Below are positions 31,610 to 42,987 of a stretch of 64,000 bases of DNA, in pieces. Below the pieces are notes generated by a model, which ran no database searches, was not told the DNA's origin, and worked only from the letters and a program-made list of their open reading frames with translations. The DNA comes from Colocasia esculenta (taxonomy: Eukaryota > Streptophyta > Magnoliopsida > Alismatales > Araceae): positions 8,055,146-8,119,145 of the forward strand of contig CM024753.1 of NCBI GenBank assembly GCA_014218235.1, given 5' to 3'. How positions within the stretch are numbered: the stretch's first letter is position 1; every line of letters begins with the position of its first letter. The translations under genes were made by a program, and so were the position numbers.

Positions 31610-34301
31610 TGTCACGTCCTAATAAAATGCTATTTATTGGGAAATGACAGAAAACAGGCACAAAGGACAATATTAATGTCTATTCTTTATATCATAGTAA
31701 GCAGAAGTCTTTATTACATAAAGCTCCTCATCACAAACTAAGCGAGGAGTAGAGAAGAGTAAACTATTACTCATTACATTCTTTAATTACACTACTAAAC
31801 AGAATATGGTTGGACAGCTCATCATCGGGGTCCACTCAGCACACATGCCCTTCTTAAACTTCTCCCCCATCTGGTTACCTGAAAAGGGAAGGATAGGTGA
31901 GCTAACTAGCCCAGTAGAATTCAAATCCTTAAATCTAAGGAGCAGGAATACATGATAACCAAGGTAAAGAACATGTCTGATATCAAAGAAGGACAGTTAA
32001 ACCACTTAACATGTCAGTGAATGTGAAACAGTAGTACGAAATCACAGGCATGCTAAGAAATTCTCGTTGAGGCTCAAATTCTGATTCATATAAGTATTCA
32101 TACAGGACAGTTAATATGATGACCATAATCAAGAAGTAATGATGCAATACCAAACATCCCGTCGCCCTTTATCATTTCCGTATGACCGTAATGAATTCGG
32201 GTGCTCCTCCCAGAACTGGACCAGCCCTATTTGCACAGGCATATCAGTCAAGTGGGTCCAGGGACCCAATAATTGTCATCACAGGTTTTTCATAACCAAC
32301 AGGTGTACTCAAACATTCAAGTTCTCATGATGTTGAAATCTATGAATTCAAGATACTAAACACAAGAAGTTATAGCAGTCTAGACATTACTTGAACATGA
32401 AGAGTTAAGGAGTAATTCAAAGAGAAGAATAGGAAGCAATATGGATGACCATTTGTAGTGACATATCAGTGAATATCCAAGGGAAAGAGGATGGTAGTTT
32501 GCTAGGTTAATAGCATGAAGTTTCAACAAGAGTTTGCACATAAAAGGGTGCTGGAACACTGACCAGGATAGTATCTGTCGACAGCCAAGAATTAGCTGTC
32601 GACAGGTATGGGTTCCCAGAACCAGTTTTCTGAATTGGGGACAGTACCTGTCGACAGGTAATGTCTGGCTGTCGACAGGCAAGCCCATCTGTCGACAGAC
32701 AGAAGTCATCTATCAACAACTACTGGTGCTTCCAGCAGATTTGAGTTCTGGAAGCGTGGAGTCTGTTAACAAGCAATTTCTACCTGTCGACAACTACCAG
32801 GTTCACTTCCAGAAATGGCTTAACAAGCATTGTAGGGATCAAAACAATGAAATCTATGGATCTAATCAAGGATAATATCAAGTAGAAAGCCTTATTTCTA
32901 GCTTCTAAGATTAACTTACAAACTGAACAAGGTGTGTCATAGGAAACATAACCTATACATGAGTGGTTAGGAACCTATTACAACATGATACTAAAAGAAA
33001 AACCTCTGTAACAATGATTAAGTGGAAAGATTCCTACAAGGTAGACACTTAATTTTAGAAGTATTTAAGGAGTTAAATTCGAGGATTGGTGGTACAGACA
33101 CCTAAATAGGAAGCAAGAACTCTGTACTAAAATGCTTGTGACTCCAAACAAGGCTTTATAGCTAAAGATGGAAGTAGAAGGAATAATCTCCTACATGGAT
33201 TAGAATAAACTCTCCTACTACCCAACTTAACAAATCCACAACTACAGGTGAAGGAACAGGAGGATCTAAACAATGAACAAAAGCCCCTATAGTAAGTGGG
33301 GAAGACAAGAGGAAGAAAGGAAATGAATCCTATTTAGGAAAGAACAAGTTCTTCTTCTTTGCAGTGTGAAGATCAATTGCAGCCGGAAGGAAAGTTGCAG
33401 CTCTTCTCGGTAGTAGTAGAAGGAAGCAGCTTCAACAGCAAGAACTACAGCCCCTTCGATCAGAAGTAGTGGCTATTCTTGGTACACCACACAGCAGCCA
33501 CCACTAGCACCAAAGTGTATGCACAGCAGTAGCAGTAGCAAAGAACACAAGGAGAAGAACTGAGGAAAGTGCAAGAGCAGGGAGAAAAGCAGAAGTTTGC
33601 ATTGGAAAGGTTGGTTTGTTGTCTACGGGAAGGTTTTTATAGCCCAAGCCTTTTCTCATGCACAAGGACACGTAGGCACACAGGTGTTGGGGTAAAAACC
33701 CCATTTAACTGCCCACAGCCACCTGGTCCACGCACTTTCTAAAAGTTACACCTGGTAACTAACGTGTAAGGGGTTTAACTTAGCATGATAGGCTTGCGTT
33801 GCCCATGATACGTCATCATACAAAAATCCCAGAAATGGTTTCCGTAAATGGGTCATAATTCGGCTGGTCCAGTAATCCCTATATAACTATATCCAATTAG
33901 TGTCCATTTGTGTTGAAATTTCAGCCATAGGCTAATATAATGGTTTTACAAATTATGATGATTTTATTTTAATTTTTAGAATTTATTTTCCACTGGATGA
34001 AAATCACCCGAAAAATAGTTAGGTCGGCTTAATCTCGAAATCCAAATGCCAACAAATCCGAATATTTACATTTCTGATATCTCCATATATTTCTAGAAAT
34101 TATGGTATTTTCAAATTTCAATTTTGTTACAGTTTTTCGGTGTCACCCTGTCGGAGCGTGCATGTCTGAGTACGACATTGGGGTAACGTTTATTAACGCT
34201 AATAATCCTAGGTATCAAGTATTTTAATCTAATGATCGTAGTTAAGTCTAACAACCTTATTATTCATGTTTCCCAACAAATAAAAATTTCGGGGTGTTAC
34301 A
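31610..34301 (-). repeat. Element A 3' LTR (left copy, 2692 bp)
   Basis: TG...CA ends. Minus-strand TATA box TATAAAAA at 33634-33641 and a palindrome array at 32575-32793. It differs from the right copy (2711 bp) by scattered substitutions and small indels, many of them transitions. Confidence 0.93.
32575..32793. repeat. Paired CTGTCGACAG palindromes, left LTR of A
   Basis: Perfect 10-bp palindromes start at 32575, 32596, 32648, 32669 and 32689, with decayed copies at 32709, 32763 and 32784. Steps are 21, 52, 21, 20, 20, 54 and 21. The spacers inside pairs are 10-11 nt. The right LTR repeats the array at about 43954-44170 with different decayed members. Confidence 0.95.
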
Positions 34302-34313
34302 ACTCTCCCATAC
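34302..34313 (-). other. Element A polypurine tract
   Basis: GTATGGGAGAGT on the minus strand immediately next to the 3' LTR, the expected plus-strand primer site. Confidence 0.8.
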
Positions 34314-34349
34314 TAAAAAAATTTGGTCCTCCAAATTTAATTACATAAG

Positions 34350-37300
34350 TGTATGATTACTGACCTGTAAACAATTCTGGATACTTGTTCTGATGGCATC
34401 TTCCAACTCCCATGTTGCCTCTTCTTTGTCCTCGCTTATTCCATTAAATCTTTAATAAAAGAACTTCCTTGTTTCAAAGTTGCTTAATTTTTCGATCGAG
34501 GATCTCCATTGGTCTCTCTTCATAGGCCAAATTTTCTTGTACTTCCAGATCTTAATATTCAATAATGTGTTCTGGATCATATGCATACTTTCTCAACATT
34601 GACACATAAAAGATATCATGCACATGAGATAACTATGGTGGAAGTGCTAGTTGATACGTCATTTCTCCAAATCTCATCAGTATTTCAAATGGTCCGATAT
34701 ATCTTGGACTCAATTTTCCTTTAATACCGAATCTTTTGATTCCTCTCCGGGGTGATACTTTAAGAAATACATGTTCCCCTTGCTGAAATTCCAGTTCCCT
34801 TCTACGTCGATCGGCATAACTTTTCTATCGGTCTTGGGCTGCTTTCATTCGATCTTGTACCAACTTGATAACTTTTGTCGTCTCTTGGATCATTTCAGGT
34901 CCAAGAATATGTGTTTCTTTTAGTTCTACCCAACACAATGGTGATCTACATTGCCGACCGTATAAAGCTTCGAATGGTGCCATTTGAATGGTAGACTAGT
35001 AACTATTGTTATACGCAAATTCCATGATTTCTAAGTGAGTGTTCCAGTCATTTCCGAACTCTAATACACAAGCATGACACTATCCTCAACAATCTGATTC
35101 ACCCGTTCAGTCTGCCCGTCGGTTTGAGGATGAAATGCGGTACTAAACTTTAACTTAGTTCCAAATGCATCCTGTAACTCTCTCCAGAAATGCGAAGTAA
35201 ATCTTGCATCTCTATCAGAAACTATGTCCTTGGAATTCCATGTAACTGCATAATTTCTTTCATGTATAGTGCTGCTAAAATATTGACAGTCCATCTTGTC
35301 TTAATTGCTAAGAAATGAGCCAATTTAGTAAGTCTGTCAATGATTACCCATATGGCATCAAATCCACTTCGTGTTTTGGGTAATCCCACAATAAAATCCA
35401 TACCGACACTATCCTATTTCCATTCTGGTATCTCAAGCGGTTTTAGTTTTCCTGCCAGTTTTTGGTGTTCTGCCTTAATTTTCTAACATGTCAAACATTT
35501 AATGACGAAGTTAACGATGTCTTTCTTCATATTGCACCACCAGAAGTGCTTCTTCAAATCCTGATACATCTTGACAGCTCCTGGATGAATAGTGTAATAT
35601 GACCGGTGAGCTTCTTCTAAAATTTGTTTCTTAATTTTAGGGTTATCTGGCACACATAACCTATTTCGAAACCGAAGATTTCCATGAACATCTTCATTAA
35701 AATCAGGTATGAAAGCCAAATTTTCTCTAATTTCTGTCAATGTAGGATCATTGTCTTGTTGCTCTCCTATTTGCTTCAGCAAATCTGACTGCACTGTCAA
35801 GTTATCAATTTCAACCTTTTCCTCTTGTGGTTCGGCCTTCAAACTCAATGTGGAAAATTTCTCCAACAATTTCCATTCCTTCACTTGCAATTGAAATACC
35901 TTGGCTATAGGATTCCTGCTAAGTGCATCAGCCACGGTATTACCTTTTCCTGGATGGTATTCAATCTTAAAGTCATAATCTTTAATATACTCCATCCACC
36001 TTCTTTGTCTCATATTTAATTCTTTTTGTGAAAATAAATATTTAAGACTCTTATGATCGGAGTACACTATAAATTGGTTATCGTATAGGTAGTGCCTCCA
36101 AAGTTTGAGAGCAAAAACTACTGCGGCCAATTCCAAATCATGTACTGGGTAGTTCTTCTCATGAGTCTTCATTTGTCTAGATGAATAAGCAATGACTCTT
36201 CCCTCCTGCATCAATACACAACCAAGTCCAATATTTGAAGCATCGGTATAAACCTCAAATATTTTACCTTCTACCGGCAAGGCTAAAATTGGCGCAGTTG
36301 ATAAACATTCTTTCAATAACTGAAATGCTTGTTCACAATTCTCACTCCATTCAAACGCGGTTCCTTTTCTAGTCAATTGTGTGATAGGCGAAGCAATTCT
36401 AGAAAAATCTTTAACAAACCGCCGGTAGTAATTGGCCATACCAGAAAACTTCTAATTTCCGTGAGATTCTTAAGTTGCTCCCATTTCTGTATGGTTTCAA
36501 TTTTGGAAGAGTCTACTGATAGACTTTTCTTGGAAATAATATGTTCTAAGAACATCACTTGCTTCAACCAAAACTCACATTTACTAGACTTTGCATATAA
36601 TTTGTGATCTGAACACATCATTCATCAAACGCATGAATGCAGCTAGTACATTTGTCAATCTGAACGACATCACTACAAATTCATAGTGCCCATATCTTGT
36701 CCGAAAAGCCGTTTTATGAATATCTTGTTCCTGAATTCTGAGTTGATGATACCCAGACCTTAAGTCAATCTTGGAAAAAACACTGAGCTCCAGACAATTG
36801 ATCAAATAGATCATCGATTCTTGGGAGTGGGTACTTGTTCTTTATAGTCAATTGATTCAATTGTCGATAATCTATGCATAACCGCATAGATCCATCCTTC
36901 TTCTTAACAAACAATATCGGAGTACCCTAAGGTGAGGTACTGGGTCTAATGAATCCCTTCTCTATCAATTCTAACAATTGCCTTTTTAGTTCTTTCAATT
37001 ATTCTATTGACATTCTGTAAGGTGTTCTTGACACTGGTGTAGCTCCTGGTACCAATTCAATTGAAAAGTTCACTTCTCTACTAGGTGGCAAACTAGGTAA
37101 CTCTTCGGGAAAAACATCAAGAAATTCTCTTAATACTGGAATATTTTCCAATCCAATAATGTTTTGATTAATCAAAGTTACAGAAGCCAAATACCCCTGA
37201 CAACCTTTCCGTACCAATTTATAGGCTTTGACTACTAAAATTATAGGTATTTTCCTTGTACGGGGTTTATCAAAAGTCATGGAATAGATTTCCTTTCCTA

Positions 37301-37616
37301 GAAAAGTCACTTGTCTTAGATGGCAATCTAAGTTTGCTTGATATTTAGACAACCAATCAACTCCAAGAATTACATCATAATCTCACATTTCTAAACATAT
37401 CAAATCACTGGGTAAATCATGTCCTTTGACTATGATTTGGCTAGCATTGTAATATTCCTTAAGTTTCTTACCCTCACTCAAAGGAGTTGCAACTTCAAGC
37501 TGTATGGGTAAGGTAACTGATTTTACTTTCAAGGATTTAGCAAATTCATAACTAATAAAAGAGTGCGTAGCTCCAGAATCAAACAACACATACGCAGGTT
37601 TTGAGTGTACTAACAA
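34350..37616 (-). pseudogene. Element A pol (protease, RT, RNase H, integrase, chromodomain), decayed
   Basis: Reading downward: protease motif DSGATHSFIS (about 37580-37550), RT fragments with KNKYPLPRIDDLFDQL and GYHQLRIQEQDI, RNase H with YTDASNIGLGCVLMQ and ADALSR, an integrase zinc motif ending KCLTC, and integrase core pieces DRLTKLAHFLAI and FHPQTDGQTERV. Decayed chromodomain-like sequence (ERPMEILDRK) lies near 34500. Near 36615 the sequence jumps from MNDVF to HKLYAK, so the RT catalytic YxDD/FIDD box is deleted. Many in-frame stops are present. Confidence 0.88.
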
Positions 37617-38557
37617 TGTACTTCTATTAGTCCGCCTTCCTGCGGAGAGTCAGGTTCCACATCCTGAATGGCTTGTAGTTTTCCTTGCTTCACTCGGGAG
37701 TTCTTATTTGTTGGTGCATTCTTGGGCATTGGGCAATCTGGAATTCGGTGTTGAGTACTCCCACAGCGGAGACAGGAACCCAACCGATGCCAACAGTTCT
37801 CGGCCTTAATCCCACTAATATGACAATGCTTGCAAACATCTTTACCTCCAGCTGGAGCTTTTCCTGCCTTCTTAGCAGTTTGCTGACTCTTCGAGGCATC
37901 CCCCGACTCATATTTTCTTTTTCGATCCGAAGATCCTTCTCTAGACTTACCTCTAATCTTATCCACTGTGTCATTTACAGCTTCTAGTGCCAAGGCTCTC
38001 TTAACCATTTCCGAATAAGTAGTGATCAGATGAGGAGTTAACTGCATAATAAAATTGGGATGCAGTCCATTCATAAATCTCTTGACTTTTAATTTATCCG
38101 TGGCTATGAGATGCGGAGCATATTTGGATAGCCGGGCAAATTGGGCCTCATACTCTGACACTGACATCCTTAGTTGTTTTAAACCAGCAAACTCATTTGC
38201 TTTCTTCTCCTGAACTACCTCGAAGAAATATTGATCATTAAACAGTTCCACAAACTCTTCCCAACTAACTTGATTTGAATCCTCCAGGGTATCCTCCACT
38301 GTTTCCCACCAAGCACGGGCATCCTGATCTAACTGGAATGTAGTCAGACGAACATTTTCTTCTTCTGTACATTTGATCATTTTGAAAATTCGCTCAATAT
38401 CTTTTAACTAGTTCTCAGCTTCGTCCGGATCTGTACTTCCTGCGAATCTCGGAGGATCCAAACTTCGGAAGTCCTTAAATAAACCCGTTCCATTATGGCT
38501 GTTATTCTTAGCTACAGTTCTCATCACCTGGGTCAAATCATGCATCGAACTTTCCAT
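37610..38557 (-). pseudogene. Element A gag
   Basis: It starts at ATG 38555-38557 and encodes a gag core with ARAWWETVEDTL, a SVSEYEAQFARLSKYAPHL segment and two zinc-knuckle-like motifs (CKHCHISGIKAENC and CLRCGSTQHRIPDC). One stop at about 38410 replaces a Trp codon (TAG for TGG), so the product is truncated near residue 50. Nucleocapsid and capsid role in retrotransposon particles is known for the family. Confidence 0.82.
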
Positions 38558-39120
38558 TTCCTCCAATTAGCGTCACCTCCGTCCATAATTAAATTGAGTA
38601 AGTATCTGAAACATCCAATGATACACACATTAATTCCATATTCAAGCCATACCCACATTCATCATGCACACACTTTCGATTTCACAAAACATACTATTCC
38701 CATTAACCAGTTAAAGATATACATCATATGACATCACTACTTGTCCACAAGCCAAAATATGTACAAGCTTCCCCCTACTATGTCGAATTATTTACAATAA
38801 CATCTATACTGCCTAACCTCTCATTACTCACACATACACATGTGAGTTATATATACAACCATTACTTAATCAAAAAGAGAGGTTACAAAAGGTAAGCTGC
38901 CTAATTTCAACTCTAACTTTGGGTCAAGTCTACAACAGATTCCACTGACGGTGGTTGTTGTTGTCCTCCAACCCCGTGATACAATTCTCTTGCCGCATCG
39001 GTTAATGCTTCCCAATAGCCTTCAACTTGATGGAGCAACATATCCTGCCCCAGCTTATTATCCAAATGGTTCATGACTTGGGTCATGGTGTCTAGGGAAG
39101 CACGGGGGTTGCCCACAAGG

Positions 39121-42100
39121 TGTAACACCCCGGAAATTCGGTAATTGGAAAATTAGAAATAAATCGAAAACGATAAAATCAATGTTTGTGAAATAGCAAA
39201 AATGCACGTGTCATTATCATACATACAAAAACCCATTAGAAAATTTCAAAAAAAATCATAGTTCAACTCTAAATAATACTCCCTAATGACCCACAGAGAA
39301 ATTCGTGCAAAGGAAATTGGACGGTCCAAGTTTAAGGCATTTTACAACTGAGTGTCGTAATCATGGAATAAGTCAGGAAATCATTATCACACATACCTAG
39401 AGGAGCCGGAAATTAAATAAAAATCATAGATGGACTTCAAATAATATCCTCTAATGATCCATCAAGAATTTGGGTCAATAAAAGTCATTTGGGATATATT
39501 TAAGAGTTAGTGTGACTTCTTATCGTAATTAGGAAATAAGTGGGACAACCCATTATTAGGTGTATAAATGAGATCATAAACTAAATGAGAAATTTATGGT
39601 GGACTCCAAACAATATGAGGGGATAGTCCATAAAATAAATTGGATCAATGAACAACTTATGTCACATGAACAAATTCAAGTATGAATTTAGTAAATAAAT
39701 AACTTCCGTACTATCGGAATGATAGAACTTACGTACCACTATTGTACGTGAGAAAACACATCAGAAAATTCCGTAGAAATTATAAATCAACCCCAAATAT
39801 TGTCCCTAAGTGTTCCACGAAGGAATTCGTGCAACGAAAAATCTGATTGGTCGAGTGTACGTCACACGTGACCAAGTTACCCGAATTAGGAAACTAAGTC
39901 GGAAAATTGTTAACACGGAAAAATAACCTAACCATAAATTAAATAAACATATTGGAGAGACTTCCAATATCATGTATTAATAATCCATTAACAAGATTGG
40001 GCTAATGGAGCACACTTGGCCCAAGGATAGAAATTGGGACAAGAAAATACCCAGAAATTCGTGTATGTAATTATGCCATAATTAAGAGGGCAAGTTAGGG
40101 TTAAAATAAGGGTGATTAGTCATGCAAGGTAAGCCAAAACCGAACCCAACCCCAATTCGTGGTTTCCTAAACCGCTGCTACCTCCTTTGGGTGAGAGAAT
40201 CCCAGATTTCTTAGAAAGCAGGGAGCAGAATTTGTAGGCCCTTTCCTAGTCCCGTTAGGACTTGTAACTACACCCTAAAACTATAAGAACTCCTCACAAA
40301 ACATTTAAGGAAGGGTTAGCAACAAGTTTGGGTCGTGAGCAACACGTTTGGAGCGCTGGAGGAGTGGAGAACGGCTGGGGAAAATCGTGGTCTTCCTCAA
40401 CCTCGCTCTGCATCAACCCAGAAATCTGCAGAGAGTTCTTAGCATTCAAAGGTAGGTGTTCTCGGGCCAAGATTAAAGAAAACCAACACCATCATGTAGA
40501 TTTTCGAGTCTAGGATCATATGCACATGGTTTGACTCAATTTCATGGAGTATACATTGCGTATTCGCAGTTTTCCCTAAGTCACGCACAGTTAGGGCTTT
40601 TCCCATTCTTCATATTATGCACATGATTCAAGACCGAATTTGACTAAACTTCCTTCATAAAAGTTCTTCTACTTGAAGTCACTATCATCTTTTATGTTGG
40701 ACGTTTTGTCCAAAAGTCCCTTGTTAGAGAGTTATAGGTGTGGTAAGAGAGTCGCTGCATGATACTGTGATTTCGGGCTACACTTGACGTTTTGTTCTTC
40801 ATATATTTTCTCGGATTCGAGACCTAATTAGATTAAACCTCCAACATCAAATTTCTTCTACTACTTGTCCTCGTCATCTTTCATGTTGAAGGTTTTGTCT
40901 AAATGTCATTCGTTAGATAGTTATAAGAGGGGAAAGTGAATCGCTGCATGAGACGTGTTTTCTGGTTACACTGGAGTCATGTGTTTTTGTCTGTGAGGGC
41001 CACTAGTGTCGACACTACTTGAACTAGTGTCGACACACTGTCCCAAAATAGCCCAGAAAGTGTTCTGGAAAGCTCTCTAGTGTCGACACTACCTGATCTA
41101 GTGTCGACACACTGTCCCATATTGGCCAGAAGGTTTTCTGGAAGCTGTCTCTAGTGTCGACACTACTTGATCTCGTGTCGACACTACTTGACCTTTTTGC
41201 CTTGTATTTGAAGCACTGTGTCGACACTGCCTGATCTAGTGTCGACACTACTTGACCAGTTTTGCATGCTTTTGTTTTGTGTTTGAAGCATTGTATCGAC
41301 ACCACTTGATCTAGTGTCAACACTACCCTTACGAGAAATTTGCATATTTTAGGTCTAATCATCTCATGATGTCTACTAGCATGTGCATGATGTTATATAG
41401 TATGCATGGACCTAAAATAAATCAACCCATTGAAGAAAATGGTAATGATACGAATATGATTCTAATGTGTAATTTTGATTGTCCTTATGTTCATCAGATT
41501 ATCTTGTGATCTTGCTTATTGTCAATTGATAAGATAAGAATATGATATGAATGTGGGGATGATACATGTTAGTATGGACTTGTTAGTGGTGTTAATGTCA
41601 TGATTTGCATATGAGTTTCAATAGTTACATGCTTTCCGGTATTAAATTAATTATCTGTCCATATGCATACATGTTAGGAAAGCACATGTTATATATACGA
41701 TCTGTCTTTAGAAACATCCTCATGTCAAGACATTAATGAACTATGAAACATAAGATACGTTGTTATCCTGCCTTGTTCTCTTGAGCTATTTGTCATACCT
41801 TGACTCTATGAATGATCATGTTCCTTGTTACTATGAGCTTGCCATTGAAACTCTGTGGCCATAATATGAATATGCTTGTTCGGCACAACGTGGGACTCTG
41901 GTCCAAATTTGATCCAATGCCCGTGCAATAGGGGCCCTGTCTGGTCCTGGGGAGGAGCGCCCCAACGTACTTATTAATCGCAGGAGTATGGACTCTTGGT
42001 GCTTGGCATAGCACAACAAACACGCAAGATTGTGAAATGTGCCTTTGTTTGATATGATAAGTTTGACTTGACATGATATGATTCGTTTATTCATGTGAAC

Positions 42101-42710
42101 ACATGAGATCTGTTTGAATATGGCCAATCTCTTTTGATATGATTCTACTCTTGAAATATTTGTCCATTGTATATGCAATTCGATATTTGATTTGATCTAT
42201 CATCCGTTCTATTCCTCTGCTCAATCTGTTAGAAAAGCATGCATTGTCATCATATTCATGTGCATATCTGCCTATATAAAATGCTAATCATGTATATCAG
42301 TGCCCGCACACTATTGAGATGTAAATCCTACTGAGCTAGTTCGCTCACCCCTATCATCCTGCCCTTTTTCAGGTAGTGATGAGGAACCAGTGGAGTCAGA
42401 TGGGACCGGGCAAGAGTGACGAGCACCTGTCATATGAATAGTTGTCAGCTTAGAAATAGAAATTTAAGTAGTCGATGTATTAGAGAAACGTTGTTATTTG
42501 ATTAATAAACCTTTTCAGTCGATTTTTCTTATGTAAGGTTGTATCTAGTTGAATGGAATGAAATAAAGTATATTTTTGGGTGATCATAATATAGCCTCAA
42601 ATGTGTTATTATATTCAATTGTGACTCTGTGCTATTCAACTGTGATACGCCTATTTGTATCGTTCACGTCCCCCGGTATTTATTCCGCTGCTAAATATCG
42701 GGGCGTGACA
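39121..42710 (+). mobile_element. Element B: solo LTR (3590 bp)
   Basis: TGTAACACCCC at the left and GGGGCGTGACA at the right, with an exact 5-bp duplication CAAGG (39116-39120 and 42711-42715). No second LTR copy and no coding domain are present, so it is a solo LTR left by recombination. Plus orientation is inferred from TATA-like ACTATAAGA (about 40280) and the end sequences, which match element A LTRs read on their own strand. It lies inside element A. Confidence 0.9.
41006..41323. repeat. Paired GTGTCGACAC palindromes in solo LTR B
   Basis: Palindromes start at 41006, 41027, 41080, 41101, 41154, 41175, 41218, 41239, then mutated copies at 41293 and 41314. Steps are 21, 53, 21, 53, 21, 43, 21, 54 and 21. 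Spacers inside pairs are 11 nt (TACTTGAACTA and close relatives). Confidence 0.96.
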
Positions 42711-42968
42711 CAAGGAATGCGCCCGCAGTCAAATTGAGCACTTCCTCTTTGATTTGTACATGGGCTTCCCTTTGCGCTTGGGCATACAACTCTATGTCCT
42801 GGCGTAGCATTTCCATGGTTGCTACCAACCTCTCTTGGGCATTCATATCCATACTGGAATAAATAACAAGTTAAGTGTCTATAAAGTTACAAAATCAGAA
42901 TTACCATTATAACTAATCTCAAGTTTCTACCCCAACTCATTGGTTATCCCTAGGTTTATCGACCTAAG

Positions 42969-42980
42969 GCTCTGATACCA
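42969..42980 (-). other. Element A primer-binding site
   Basis: TGGTATCAGAGC on the minus strand, 7 nt inside the 5' LTR, complementary to the 3' end of initiator tRNA-Met. Confidence 0.92.
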
Positions 42981-42987
42981 AATTATC

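Larger units (their letters stand above)
38913..42852 (-). pseudogene. Element A small ORF upstream of gag, split by solo LTR B
   Basis: It starts at ATG 42850-42852 (MDMNAQERLVATMEMLRQ), is interrupted by solo LTR B, and continues at 39115 in the same frame (VGNPRASLDTMTQVM) to a stop at 38913. Disregarding B and one duplication copy gives about 114 codons. It lies between the primer-binding site and gag. I recognise no domain; it is Gln/Glu-rich and could be coiled-coil. It may be an extra N-terminal gag unit. Confidence 0.6.

Noticed and set aside
39121..42710. A complete small retrotransposon instead of a solo LTR
   Set aside because: TG...CA ends and CAAGG duplication are present, but there is no internal copy of either end, no primer-binding site and no coding domain.
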